This document shows, in pieces, positions 7,512-15,618 of a DNA stretch of 36,999 nt. A program made the translations under genes and the position numbers. Origin of the DNA: JBLHIK01 sp047614005 (lineage in GTDB: Bacteria > Patescibacteriota > Minisyncoccia > Phycocordibacterales > UBA1006). Positions within the stretch are counted from its first letter, which is position 1, and each line of letters begins with the position of its first letter. The stretch covers positions 1-36,999 of the forward strand of contig JBLHIK010000004.1 of NCBI GenBank assembly GCA_047614005.1, in the 5' to 3' direction. The notes beneath the pieces are model-generated. The model did no database searches. It worked only from the letters and a program-made list of their open reading frames with translations, and was not told where the DNA came from.

Positions 7512-7539
7512 TTGCATTATTATGTATATATGCTATAAT
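7512..7539 (+). promoter_or_regulatory. Promoter of the 90-residue protein gene
   Basis: TTGCAT, 16-nt spacer, TATAAT, with an extended TGC directly before the -10. The predicted start is near 7546, giving a leader of about 98 nt. The same layout (TTGCAT, 16 nt, TGC plus TATAGT) precedes the gene at 30425. Confidence 0.75.
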
Positions 7540-7576
7540 ATACATAGTACCTTGAAAAAAGTTTTTGTAGATAATA

Positions 7577-7633
7577 TTTTTTTGGTTTATTAGAGTATGT
7601 AAGATATTTATATCTTCTAATAAACCAAAAAAA
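7577..7633 (+). promoter_or_regulatory. Long 5'-leader hairpin of the 7644 gene
   Basis: A perfect 18-bp inverted repeat (7577-7594 and 7616-7633), with inner arm AAGATAT-TT-ATATCTT at 7601-7616. Transcripts from the 7512-7539 promoter would carry the whole structure 10 nt before the ATG. It has no long T run after it, so it is not a normal terminator. It could protect the mRNA or control translation. Confidence 0.8.
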
Positions 7634-7643
7634 ACAAACAGCT

Positions 7644-7916
7644 ATGAAAACTTTATCAGAAACAGCAATTAAGAATGTAAACATAGTATTAGATTATGCT
7701 GAAGAGTGTATTAAGCAAGATCCAACATCTAAAGACGTTGTTTTGCAAGAGCACCATGTGCTGTCTAAAGGTAAGCATATTATAACTTATCTTTTGGATG
7801 TTCGTGATGTTATCACTCAAGTATTTGATGGATATGATGTTGAAGCAAAAACACAAGCTTTACAAAAGCTTGGAAATAGAATCGACAGAATGCTTCATGT
7901 TCCACACCTTGCTTAA
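7644..7916 (+). CDS. Small helical orphan protein, 90 residues
   Basis: Begins ATGAAA (MKTLSETAIK) after an A-rich sequence and no Shine-Dalgarno. The sequence is soluble and mostly helical in character, with no signal peptide, membrane span or cysteine cluster beyond one Cys. Family unknown. It has the clearest consensus promoter in the window, a structured leader of about 98 nt, and its own terminator, so it is a monocistronic and probably well-expressed gene. Whether the leader regulates it is inference. Confidence 0.8.
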   Translation: MKTLSETAIKNVNIVLDYAEECIKQDPTSKDVVLQEHHVLSKGKHIITYLLDVRDVITQVFDGYDVEAKTQALQKLGNRIDRMLHVPHLA

Positions 7917-7935
7917 TTAATACTTTAATTGCTAA

Positions 7936-7968
7936 AGGCCTATTGATATTTATCAGTAGGCTTTTTTT
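7936..7968 (+). terminator. Terminator after the 7644 gene
   Basis: GCCTATTGATA (7938-7948) pairs with TATCAGTAGGC (7951-7961) with one G-T pair, followed by seven T residues. Confidence 0.9.
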
Positions 7969-8001
7969 ATATCAAAAATTATCTTAAAAAATAATCTGTG
8001 A

Positions 8002-8007
8002 TATACT
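8002..8007 (+). promoter_or_regulatory. -10 box of frr
   Basis: TATACT, 7 nt before the ATG at 8015; it decides against the upstream TTG at 8009 as start. Confidence 0.6.
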
Positions 8008-8014
8008 TTTGCAT

Positions 8015-8560
8015 ATGTTTAATGAATTTAAAAAAGAATTAGAGAAAACACAAGAATGGCTTTCTCTCGAATATACAAACGTGCGAACAGGGAGGGCAAC
8101 ACCTCTCATACTGGATTCAGTAATGGTAGATGTTTACGGTGCAAAAAGTCCTATTAAAAACAATGCAGCAGTAACTATTGAAGGTCCGAAAAGCCTTCTT
8201 GTATCTCCATGGGATAAAAGTATAACAGGAGAAATAGAACGCGCTATACGTGAAGCAGATCTCGGTCTCTCTGTATCAGCTGGTGATGGAGGTGTACGTG
8301 TGCATTTTCCAGAGCTTACTGAAGAATCTCGAGGAAAGCTGGCTCGAGTGCTTAAAGAAAAACTCGAAGATGCTCGCGTGTCAGTTCGAAAAGCTCGTGA
8401 CGAAATGTGGGAAGGTATTCAAGAAAAAGAAAAAAACGGAGAAATGACAGAAGATGAGCGTTTCCGAGCTAAAGAAGAAATGCAAAAATATGTAGACGAA
8501 AGCAATAAGGTACTGGAAGAGACATTTAAAAAGAAAGAAGTAGAAGTATTGGCTATCTAA
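8015..8560 (+). CDS. frr: Ribosome recycling factor
   Basis: 181 residues, typical length. The factor splits post-termination ribosomes together with EF-G. The conserved segment VRTGRATPLILDSVMVDVYG and the helical C-terminal part (ESRGKLARVLKEKLEDARVSVRKARDE...) are clear and complete. Start 8015 was chosen over TTG 8009 because of the leaderless-type -10. A hairpin with a T run follows before rseP. pyrH and tsf, common neighbours elsewhere, are absent. Confidence 0.97.
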   Translation: MFNEFKKELEKTQEWLSLEYTNVRTGRATPLILDSVMVDVYGAKSPIKNNAAVTIEGPKSLLVSPWDKSITGEIERAIREADLGLSVSAGDGGVRVHFPELTEESRGKLARVLKEKLEDARVSVRKARDEMWEGIQEKEKNGEMTEDERFRAKEEMQKYVDESNKVLEETFKKKEVEVLAI

Positions 8561-8595
8561 TACATAAAGGTATCTTCCTTATGTAATATTTTTTT
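8561..8595 (+). terminator. Probable terminator of frr overlapping the rseP promoter
   Basis: ACATAA-AGG pairs with CC-TTATGT across TATCTT (one bulge), followed by seven T residues ending at the rseP ATG. TAATAT at 8584-8589 lies inside and ends 6 nt before that ATG, so the same bases may serve as both terminator and -10. Confidence 0.55.
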
Positions 8596-9687
8596 ATGTC
8601 TATTATTATACTCATTGTAATTCTCGCTGTACTTGTTCTCGCTCATGAGTGGGGGCATTTTATCGTTGCCAAAAAGACTGGTATGAGAGTGGATGAATTT
8701 GGTATTGGTTTGCCACCTCGGGCTTGCGTTTTGACGAAGAAAAATGGAACGCTCTTTACTCTCAACTGGATACCTTTTGGTGGTTTTGTAAAAATATATG
8801 GAGAGGGAGTGGATGGAGGAGATAGTAAAGATAAAGAAACTTCATCACATCTTCCTATGAATAAAAAACCAAGGTGGATGCAGGCTCTCGTTCTGATTGC
8901 TGGAATTGTTATGAATATACTCGTCGCATACGTACTCTTTGCTTTTTCTTTTATAGGGCAACAGCAACTCTCTCATGATACTCATACTTTTGATATAGAA
9001 AAAACAGAGCTTATTACAACTTTTGTTGCAGAAGATTCTCCTGCTGGAAGAGCTGGAATTGTTCCTGGAGATGTAATAACCTCTGTTCTTGTAGATGGAG
9101 TAGATACAAAGATGTCTGCAGAGGAATTTGCTTATCTACCTAAAGAAGATGGAATAACTTTTTCATATAAAAATAATATCGATGAATCGCAGACAATCAC
9201 ACTCTTCCCAGAAGAGCTCGAAGGCGCAGAAGGGTTACTGATAGGAGTACAGACAACATACCTCGATACTGTGAATTTAAATATAGTAGATGCTTTCTCA
9301 TATGCAGTTTCTTTTACATCAAGGGTCACTGTGTCAGTGGGACAGTCTTTCATTGCGCTTATTGGTGACGCATTCTCAGGTAATGCAAACATGGATGCAC
9401 TTTCTGGTCCTGTGGGGATTGTAGGGGTGATAGGTGATGTATCGGACAATAGTGGTTTCTCAGGACTTCTCTTTTTAGCTGGTATCATATCTTTGAATCT
9501 TGCTATTTTGAATCTTATTCCATTTCCCGCTCTCGATGGGGGAAGATTGCTCGTGGTTCTTATCGAATCAATTATGGGTAAAAACCTCAACTCTCAGGTG
9601 ATAGGTATATATCACACTGTGGGATTTGCTCTACTTATTCTTCTTATGATATTTGTGACAGTAAATGATATTGTAAAATTATTTTAA
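8596..9687 (+). CDS. rseP: Site-2 intramembrane metalloprotease (RseP/RasP type)
   Basis: 363 residues. It cleaves membrane-embedded regulators, for example anti-sigma factors, and remnant signal peptides. The first membrane helix carries HEWGH (17-21), whose two His and Glu form the zinc site. A PDZ domain occupies about residues 125-200 (SPAGRAGIVPGDVITSV). The third helix has NLIPFPALDGGRLL, which supplies the Asp ligand. All catalytic parts are intact. No anti-sigma factor gene is seen next to it, although a sigma-region-4 protein follows at 9814. Confidence 0.95.
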   Translation: MSIIILIVILAVLVLAHEWGHFIVAKKTGMRVDEFGIGLPPRACVLTKKNGTLFTLNWIPFGGFVKIYGEGVDGGDSKDKETSSHLPMNKKPRWMQALVLIAGIVMNILVAYVLFAFSFIGQQQLSHDTHTFDIEKTELITTFVAEDSPAGRAGIVPGDVITSVLVDGVDTKMSAEEFAYLPKEDGITFSYKNNIDESQTITLFPEELEGAEGLLIGVQTTYLDTVNLNIVDAFSYAVSFTSRVTVSVGQSFIALIGDAFSGNANMDALSGPVGIVGVIGDVSDNSGFSGLLFLAGIISLNLAILNLIPFPALDGGRLLVVLIESIMGKNLNSQVIGIYHTVGFALLILLMIFVTVNDIVKLF

Positions 9688-9739
9688 CATTCTCAATATT
9701 AAAGAATAATAGAGCTTATTTTATTAAAGTGTAAATGTA

Positions 9740-9767
9740 TTGACAAAAAAATCTCATGTGATAAAGT
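9740..9767 (+). promoter_or_regulatory. Promoter of the sigma/HARE gene
   Basis: TTGACA at 9740-9745, 16-nt spacer, TAAAGT at 9762-9767. This leaves a leader of about 40 nt, unlike most core genes here. The leader contains CATTTATTTATTAG, which also occurs before dnaK (26596-26609). Confidence 0.55.
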
Positions 9768-9813
9768 TCTCTTGTTATAAACATTTATTTATTAGGTAAG
9801 CCAAAGCAACAAT

Positions 9814-10845
9814 ATGTCAGTATTAAGTTTTAAACCAAAAACAATAACGAAAAAACTCCTGAGTGTTTTGAATAATCGCAATAGTGATATTGTGACTAAG
9901 CGCTACGGTCTTTCTTCTGGAAAAAAACAAACGTTAGAATCGATAGGACAAGAATACGGAATCACTCGTGAGCGTGTTCGACAAATCGAAAATGCAGCAC
10001 TTTCTGCTATTCGAAAATCTCAAGAATTTAGTGAGATTCAAGGAGAAATGTTTTCTGAACTAGAAGACGTTCTTCATGATCTAGGTGGTCTTGTAGAAGA
10101 ACAAAATCTTCTCGAGCACATGTCAGAAGACTCTGTAATGCAAAGTCATCTTAACTTGCACCTTACTCTTGGTGATAATTTTAAGCACCATAAAGAAAAT
10201 GAACATTTTCATTCAAGATGGAGCGTAAATAGTGAAATAGAAGACACTGTACACACTGCTCTTTCTGATCTCTACGGAAATCTATCTAGTGAAGAAATCA
10301 TAAAGGAATCAGAACTCCTTGAACGATTTCTTACTCAATTACAAGAAGTAAATGATCATTATAAAAATGATGCAACAGCGCGTCGCTGGATTCAAATATC
10401 AAAAAAAGTAAAATCAAATCCACTAGGAGACTGGGGGCGTACTGATTCTGCTAATATCAAGACTCGTGGTATTCGCGACTATGCATACCTCACTATGCGA
10501 AAACATGGTTCTCCTCTTCATTTTCGTGAAGTTGCAGACAATATCACTGAGATGTTTGATAAAAAAACAAATCATGCAACATGTCATAATGAACTTATCA
10601 AAGATGACCGTTTCGTTCTCATAGGACGAGGACTCTACGCTCTCTCTGAATGGGGATATGAGCCAGGCGTTGCACGTGATGTTGTAAAGAACATTCTTGA
10701 AAAAGAAGGTCCAATGACAAAAGAAGAGATAGTAGATAAAGTAATGAAAGAACGTTACTTTAAGAGAAATACTATTCTCGTAAATCTCCATAATAAAAAA
10801 CATTTCAAAAAAGATAAAGACGGACGATATAGTCCCGTAAAATAA
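9814..10845 (+). CDS. Sigma-70 region 4 / HARE-HTH transcription regulator
   Basis: 343 residues. Residues about 18-70 form a sigma-70 region 4 helix-turn-helix (LESIGQEYGITRERVRQIE), which normally contacts the -35 element. No regions 1-3 are present, so it is not a complete sigma factor. Residues about 220-285 match the HARE-HTH winged helix, also found in the RNA polymerase delta subunit, and a second winged helix seems to close the protein (DKVMKERYFKRNTILVNL...). The middle is helical and unassigned. It is likely a DNA-binding or RNA polymerase-associated regulator. The family combination is known from Patescibacteria; the targets are unknown. It has its own promoter and terminator. Confidence 0.85.
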   Translation: MSVLSFKPKTITKKLLSVLNNRNSDIVTKRYGLSSGKKQTLESIGQEYGITRERVRQIENAALSAIRKSQEFSEIQGEMFSELEDVLHDLGGLVEEQNLLEHMSEDSVMQSHLNLHLTLGDNFKHHKENEHFHSRWSVNSEIEDTVHTALSDLYGNLSSEEIIKESELLERFLTQLQEVNDHYKNDATARRWIQISKKVKSNPLGDWGRTDSANIKTRGIRDYAYLTMRKHGSPLHFREVADNITEMFDKKTNHATCHNELIKDDRFVLIGRGLYALSEWGYEPGVARDVVKNILEKEGPMTKEEIVDKVMKERYFKRNTILVNLHNKKHFKKDKDGRYSPVK

Positions 10846-10864
10846 TTTTGAGAAATACTGACAT

Positions 10865-10896
10865 AAAAAATAACTCCCATGTGGAGTTATTTTTTT
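10865..10896 (+). terminator. Terminator after the sigma/HARE gene
   Basis: AAAAAATAACTCC (10865-10877) pairs perfectly with GGAGTTATTTTTT (10883-10895) around CATGT. Confidence 0.92.
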
Positions 10897-10919
10897 GTTA
10901 AATTTAAATTTTTATGTGT

Positions 10920-10925
10920 TAAAAT
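10920..10925 (+). promoter_or_regulatory. -10 box of the lytic transglycosylase gene
   Basis: TAAAAT, 8 nt before the ATG at 10934. Confidence 0.5.
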
Positions 10926-10933
10926 AGACGTAT

Positions 10934-12268
10934 ATGATATTGAGATGGAATACTATAATACTTGTAACTTTACTCGCACTGATGACCGCGCCTTTTATAG
11001 TATCTGCTCAGCTCACACCCGCAGCGCGCGCTGCTCTCGAAGCACAGCTCGTTCAGCTAGAAGCAGAGATTAAGGCCCAGGAAGTTCAACTCTCTGGTCA
11101 GAAAAATCAATCAACATCTATTACAAGTGAGATAAACAGACTGCGCAGTGATATAAATGCAACAAAAACAAAGATCAATTATCGCAACACTCAGATCAAA
11201 AAATTGAAAAATGAAATAGGTGGAAAAGAAAACACTATTAAAAAATTCCAAACGACTATAGCAGAAAAGAAGGTGTCACTAGGCAAGCTTCTTCGCAGAA
11301 CATACCAACTCGAAGAACAAGATTTTCTGTATGTGATAATGGGTTCTGAAAGTGTGTCTGATTTTTATTTTGATACTGATTCATATATTTCAATCAAGCG
11401 TTCTTTGGGTGATTCTATTGATGAGCTTGGTGTTGCAAAGATTTCTACAGAAGAACAAAAAGTTCTCCTTGAAAAAAAGAGAGAAGAAGAAGCAGATGTA
11501 AAAGCAGAACTTGAACGAGCAAAAAACAAAGTAGAGAGTGTGAAAAAAGAGCAAGATGGCTTGCTTGCAGTATCAAAATCAAAAGAAAAAACATATGAAC
11601 AGGTCATAGCAGATAGACGCGCCCGAGCATCCTCTATACGTGCGGCACTTTTCGAGCTTCGTGGTCAAAATGGTATTCCTTTCGGTACTGCACTTGATTT
11701 TGCTCAGTCAGCAGGTAAGAAAACAGGAGTACGAGCTGCTCTCATTCTTGCTATCTTAAAACAAGAGTCAAATCTCGGTAAAAATGTCGGTACTTGTAAT
11801 AGACCAGGTGATGCGCGCACATGGAAAACTATCATGCCAGGACCAGGGCAGTCATGGAGAGATGACCAAGCTGCTTTTGTGAGAATTACAACAAAACTAG
11901 GAATATCTCCTGACGGACAAGCTCTTTCATGCCCACTTTCTTCTGGTGGATGGGGAGGTGCTATGGGGCCATCTCAGTTTATCCCGTCTACATGGGAAGG
12001 TTATGAAAAGAGGGTTGCAAATGCAGTAGGAGTGAGCATTGCTGACCCGTGGAATCCACGTCACGCTATTATGGCAACGGCACTATATATGAGTGATCTT
12101 GGCGCAGGAGCTCAGACATACACAGCAGAAAGAGAAGCTGCGTGTAAATACTATTCTGGAAGAGGTTGTTCAGCTCCAAATGTAAAAAATGCTTTCTATG
12201 GTAACGCTGTTGCAACTCGAGCAAATGCTATGCAAGAAAAGATAGACTTTCTTGAAGGAGTTCAATAA
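10934..12268 (+). CDS. Secreted coiled-coil lytic transglycosylase
   Basis: 444 residues. Signal peptide 1-25 (cleavage likely SA-QLTP). Residues about 28-245 are a long coiled coil of the EnvC/PcsB kind, rich in K, E, Q and S. The C-terminal 190 residues carry a lysozyme-like transglycosylase domain: ILKQESNLG, with the likely catalytic Glu, and GGWGGAMGPSQFIPSTW, the glycine-rich motif near the active site. It would cut peptidoglycan outside the membrane, with the coiled coil possibly docking to a division complex such as FtsEX. Four cysteines in the domain (CNRPG, SCPLS, AACKYY, GCSAP) could form two disulfides. The leaderless-type promoter supports this start. Confidence 0.88.
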   Translation: MILRWNTIILVTLLALMTAPFIVSAQLTPAARAALEAQLVQLEAEIKAQEVQLSGQKNQSTSITSEINRLRSDINATKTKINYRNTQIKKLKNEIGGKENTIKKFQTTIAEKKVSLGKLLRRTYQLEEQDFLYVIMGSESVSDFYFDTDSYISIKRSLGDSIDELGVAKISTEEQKVLLEKKREEEADVKAELERAKNKVESVKKEQDGLLAVSKSKEKTYEQVIADRRARASSIRAALFELRGQNGIPFGTALDFAQSAGKKTGVRAALILAILKQESNLGKNVGTCNRPGDARTWKTIMPGPGQSWRDDQAAFVRITTKLGISPDGQALSCPLSSGGWGGAMGPSQFIPSTWEGYEKRVANAVGVSIADPWNPRHAIMATALYMSDLGAGAQTYTAEREAACKYYSGRGCSAPNVKNAFYGNAVATRANAMQEKIDFLEGVQ

Positions 12269-12290
12269 TATTTCTTGAATACATAGTAAT

Positions 12291-12953
12291 ATGACTCAAG
12301 AAAAACTCAAAGAAAGAAAAAAACGTTTTAAAAAATTATATAAAGAGCTTGTCGCTTTATTGCCTCGTCAAATGACAGCACTTAATTTTTCTAATCCATG
12401 GGAGCTTGTCATAGCAGTGTCTCTTTCGGCTCAGTGTACTGATAAACAAGTAAATAAAGTAACGGAAAAACTTTTCAAAAAATACAAAACACTCGAAGAT
12501 TACTGTAATGCAGATATAAGCGAGTTTGAAAAAGATATTTATAGTACGGGTTTTTATAAAAATAAAGCAAAAAACGTACTCGCTGCAGCAAAAACTCTGC
12601 GTGATGAGTTTGATGGTATTGTTCCTCAGACGGTTGCAGACCTCATCGTTCTTTCTGGAGTGGGAAGAAAAACAGCTCATGTGGTTCTTAAAAACGGATT
12701 TGGTATTGCAGAAGGAATAGCAGTGGATACTCATGTAATACGTTTTTGTGTGAGATATGATTTGTCTGATTTTACTGACGCTGTTCGTATTGAAAAAGAC
12801 CTTATGAATATTGTCCCTAGAGAGGATTGGGTATGGTGTTCTTATTATATGATTTGGTATGGACGACTGATTGCACCAGCAAAAAGGTATGACACCTCAA
12901 AAGACCCTTTGCTGAAAATATATCCTGCGGCTAGCGAGCGATTTAGAGTGTAA
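12291..12953 (+). CDS. nth: Endonuclease III without the iron-sulfur cluster
   Basis: 220 residues. This DNA glycosylase/AP lyase removes oxidised pyrimidines. The helix-hairpin-helix LSGVGRKTAHVVL, with the catalytic Lys, and VDTHVIR, with the catalytic Asp, are intact. The C-terminal 4Fe-4S loop is missing: the usual Cys after HGR is Ala in YGRLIAPAKRYDTSKDP, and none of the remaining three cysteines is present. The gene follows the transglycosylase gene by 22 bp with no terminator, so it may be cotranscribed. Glycosylase activity is still plausible, since cluster-free members of the superfamily exist. Confidence 0.92.
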   Translation: MTQEKLKERKKRFKKLYKELVALLPRQMTALNFSNPWELVIAVSLSAQCTDKQVNKVTEKLFKKYKTLEDYCNADISEFEKDIYSTGFYKNKAKNVLAAAKTLRDEFDGIVPQTVADLIVLSGVGRKTAHVVLKNGFGIAEGIAVDTHVIRFCVRYDLSDFTDAVRIEKDLMNIVPREDWVWCSYYMIWYGRLIAPAKRYDTSKDPLLKIYPAASERFRV

Positions 12954-12990
12954 TGTGTATATACTCTGTCGGTTATTAATAGAGCTATGA

Positions 12991-12996
12991 TATACT
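12991..12996 (+). promoter_or_regulatory. -10 box of the transketolase operon
   Basis: TATACT, 6 nt before the ATG at 13003. Confidence 0.6.
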
Positions 12997-13002
12997 ACAT
13001 GT

Positions 13003-13860
13003 ATGGCACATCTTACTGATGAAAAAATAAAAGAACTCGAGCTAAAAGCAAATGATATTCGTATGAGTATTATAGATATGCTTGAAGATGCAGGGTCTGG
13101 GCATACTGCTGGACCTCTTGATATGACGGATATATTTACTGCTTTTTATTTTCATATATTAGAGCACGATCCTAAAAATCCAGAATGGGAAGAGAGAGAT
13201 AGGCTGATACTCTCCAATGGTCATATTGTACCTGTGAGGTACGCTACGATGGCTCATGCGGGGTATTTCCCACTCGAAGAGCTTTCTACTCTTCGGTCTT
13301 TCGGATCTCGACTACAAGGTCACCCAGAAAGAGAACTCTTGTCTGGTCTCGAAACTACTTCCGGTCCTCTTGGTTGTGGTCTCGGTCAAGGTGCAGGTAT
13401 GGCTCTTGCTGCTCGCATGGATGGAAAGAAATTTTTTACATATGTATGTATGGGAGATGGTGAGCTCAATGCTGGAAATATTTGGGAAAGTGCAATGTTT
13501 GCAGGGAAAAATAAGCTAGGAAATCTCATAGGTATTATTGATAGAAATAATATTCAAATAAATGGAATGACAGAAAATGTGATGCCTCTTGAACCACTGC
13601 GTGACAAATGGGAATCTTTTGGTTTTCATGTTCTTGAAGTTGATGGTCACAATATCCCATCTTTTATAGACGCTATTGAACAAGCAAAAGCGATTTATGA
13701 AAAACCGACTGTTATCATAGCTCATACTATTGCAGGAAAAGGAATCAAAGAGATAGAGTTTGATCACAATTGGCATGGAAAACCACCAACGACAGAAGAA
13801 GAACAACGTTTCTTGCATGAGCTCCGTACATTACGAGGAACTATAGAAAAAGGAGAATAA
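13003..13860 (+). CDS. tktA1: Transketolase, N-terminal (TPP-binding) subunit
   Basis: 285 residues. This half of transketolase holds the diphosphate part of thiamine diphosphate: GDGELNAG (151-158) followed by the NN pair at 182-183, with conserved GSGHTAGPLD near residue 31. It works with the next gene product to move two-carbon units between sugar phosphates in the non-oxidative pentose phosphate pathway. The two halves are separate genes, as in archaea and many CPR. The partner gene starts 1 bp after this stop. The gene symbol follows common annotation of split transketolases. Confidence 0.93.
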   Translation: MAHLTDEKIKELELKANDIRMSIIDMLEDAGSGHTAGPLDMTDIFTAFYFHILEHDPKNPEWEERDRLILSNGHIVPVRYATMAHAGYFPLEELSTLRSFGSRLQGHPERELLSGLETTSGPLGCGLGQGAGMALAARMDGKKFFTYVCMGDGELNAGNIWESAMFAGKNKLGNLIGIIDRNNIQINGMTENVMPLEPLRDKWESFGFHVLEVDGHNIPSFIDAIEQAKAIYEKPTVIIAHTIAGKGIKEIEFDHNWHGKPPTTEEEQRFLHELRTLRGTIEKGE

Positions 13861-13861
13861 T

Positions 13862-14857
13862 ATGATAAATAAAGATTTACATTTAGTAGAAGATATATTC
13901 AACACAGAATCCTTGGAAAAAGTTCCAACGCGAAATGGTTTTGGGGAAGGTCTTCTCGAAGCTGGGCGTCTCGATGAGCGTGTGGTTGCTCTTTGTGCTG
14001 ACCTTTCTGAAAGTACTCGCATGCATCATTTTCAGAATGAATTTCCAGAAAGATATGTAGAGATAGGAGTAGCTGAACAGAACCTTGCTGTCGTTGCTAG
14101 TGGTATGGCAAACTATGGGAAAATACCTTTTATATCGAGCTACGCTGCCTTTTCTCCAGGAAGAAATAATGAACAAATCAGAACAACAATATCTCTTGCT
14201 AATCTCCCTGTAAAAATAGCAGGTTCTCATGCAGGTCTTTCTGTAGGTCCGGATGGTGCAACACACCAAGCGCTTGAAGATATTGGTCTTATGCGTATGC
14301 AGCCCAACATGATCGTCCTTGCTCCATCAGATGCTCTCGAAGCAAAGAAGGCAACGCTCGCAGCAGCTCAGATAGATAGTCCTGTTTATATACGCCTCGC
14401 GCGCGATAAATCTCCTGTATATACTACTGAAAAAACTCCTTTCGAAATAGGAAAAGCATATGTGTATTATGAGAGCGAAAAACCTCTCGTTGCTCTTTTT
14501 GCGTGCGGAGCTCTGTTGCATAACACTCTTTTGGCTGCAGAAATTCTTGAAGAAAAAGGTATCGGAAGTATCGTGGTAAATGTTCCAACTATCAAGCCTC
14601 TTGATACTGAGACGATAGAAATGGTCGCAGAGAAAGTGGAGGGAATTGTGACTGTTGAAGAACATCAAGTTGCTGGAGGTATGGGTTCTGCTATTGCTGA
14701 ACATCTCGTACAGATACATCCTCTTCCTATGCGTTTTATAGGTATCCATGATCGCTTTGGTCAGTCAGGAACGACACCCGAGCTCTACGAAGAGTACGGA
14801 CTTACTCCAGAAGATATATCAAAAGCAGGGGAATCTCTGGCTCATGAAAAAGTATAG
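13862..14857 (+). CDS. tktA2: Transketolase, C-terminal (pyrimidine-binding) subunit
   Basis: 331 residues. It contains the Glu-bearing motif EIGVAEQNLAVVASGMA (around residue 61), which activates thiamine diphosphate, and the C-terminal domain VEEHQVAGGMGSAIAEHL. It is complete and tightly coupled to the N-terminal subunit. An AGGAG sits 7 nt before the ATG: this is the only convincing Shine-Dalgarno in the window, at an internal operon gene, which contrasts with the SD-less promoter-proximal genes. Confidence 0.95.
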   Translation: MINKDLHLVEDIFNTESLEKVPTRNGFGEGLLEAGRLDERVVALCADLSESTRMHHFQNEFPERYVEIGVAEQNLAVVASGMANYGKIPFISSYAAFSPGRNNEQIRTTISLANLPVKIAGSHAGLSVGPDGATHQALEDIGLMRMQPNMIVLAPSDALEAKKATLAAAQIDSPVYIRLARDKSPVYTTEKTPFEIGKAYVYYESEKPLVALFACGALLHNTLLAAEILEEKGIGSIVVNVPTIKPLDTETIEMVAEKVEGIVTVEEHQVAGGMGSAIAEHLVQIHPLPMRFIGIHDRFGQSGTTPELYEEYGLTPEDISKAGESLAHEKV

Positions 14858-15059
14858 ACATTATAAAAATCAAAAAACATACACACTTCTACATGAAGCG
14901 TGGGATACTGAGCGTAAAGAAAAGGTTGTTGTATATAGAGGAGAGTATAGTTGCGCCGAATTAGGAAAAAACCCCATCTTTACAAGAAATAAAGATGAGT
15001 TTTTTTCGTCGGTAATAAATTCAGAAGGGGAAGAAGTTCTTCGTTTTGAATCTCTTTAG
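14844..15059 (+). CDS. DUF1653-type small protein
   Basis: 71 residues from the ATG at 14844, overlapping the transketolase gene by 14 bp. The pattern YRHYK...TYTLLHEAWDTE...VVVYRGEY...PIFTRNKDEFFS matches the DUF1653 family, whose members are single-domain proteins of about 70 residues with unknown function. Starting further upstream (14748) would only read the transketolase gene in another frame. The overlap implies translational coupling. Its stop overlaps the stop of the convergent coiled-coil gene by 3 bp. Confidence 0.8.
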   Translation: MKKYRHYKNQKTYTLLHEAWDTERKEKVVVYRGEYSCAELGKNPIFTRNKDEFFSSVINSEGEEVLRFESL

Positions 15060-15613
15060 TTGAGAGTAGTGTCTATGTTCTCGTCTGCATTTTTCTGATT
15101 TTTTAATATTTCAGCTTGAATTTCTAGATTGATTGTTTCTTCTTTAATTTCTTGTATTCTTTCATGGTTACTATTCATTTGTTCAGTCATTTTTTCAATT
15201 TCTTCTTTTAGATAATTGAGATTTTTCTTTTCACCTTTATATTCTAAAATAAGAGCACCAGCTTCTGCGATGGTGTGCATTAAAACATCTAATTCAGCTT
15301 CTGTGAGAGTGTTGCTCGATTTCTTACTTTCTTCTATCCTTGCAAGAAAGTCTTGGGTTTTATTTTCTATATTAATTATTTTTTGTTTTTGTTGTTTGAT
15401 ATTTTCTTTAAGAATGGAAGCGAGTTCAAAATAAGCAGTAGGTTCATCTGTAAGCTTTTTGTACTTGTCTATTGAAAGAGCTCTTTTTTCTGCAGAAAAA
15501 CTCTCTACAGTTCCGTCGGATACTGCCTTGTCTATAATTTCTTCAAGCTCTCTCTCTCCTTTTTCAGAGAGACCTGGTATTTTTTTAGGTTTAAAATGTT
15601 CCATATCTTTCAT
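15056..15613 (-). CDS. Coiled-coil protein, last gene of the pfkB operon
   Basis: 185 residues, highly charged, no signal peptide or membrane span. Residues about 75-178 are a continuous heptad-like helix rich in K, E, I and L. The N-terminal 60 residues look globular (PGLSEKGERELEEIIDKAV). Not recognised. It lies 5 bp after the coiled-coil gene 15619-15999 and may pair with its product. A second ATG at 15604 is possible as start. Function unknown; an assembly or scaffold role is a guess. Confidence 0.75.
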   Translation of the reverse strand: MKDMEHFKPKKIPGLSEKGERELEEIIDKAVSDGTVESFSAEKRALSIDKYKKLTDEPTAYFELASILKENIKQQKQKIINIENKTQDFLARIEESKKSSNTLTEAELDVLMHTIAEAGALILEYKGEKKNLNYLKEEIEKMTEQMNSNHERIQEIKEETINLEIQAEILKNQKNADENIDTTLN

Positions 15614-15618
15614 GTATA

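Noticed and set aside
9132..9590. 152-codon open frame antisense to rseP
   Set aside because: Shadow of a strongly conserved coding region on the plus strand; no promoter, no family signal.
14327..14749. 140-codon open frame antisense to the transketolase C-terminal gene
   Set aside because: Composition is typical of an antisense shadow, and the sense gene is full length with intact motifs.
14748..14843. Upstream extension of the DUF1653 gene to an ATG at 14748
   Set aside because: These 32 codons lie wholly inside the transketolase gene in another frame; the DUF1653 match starts right at the ATG at 14844.
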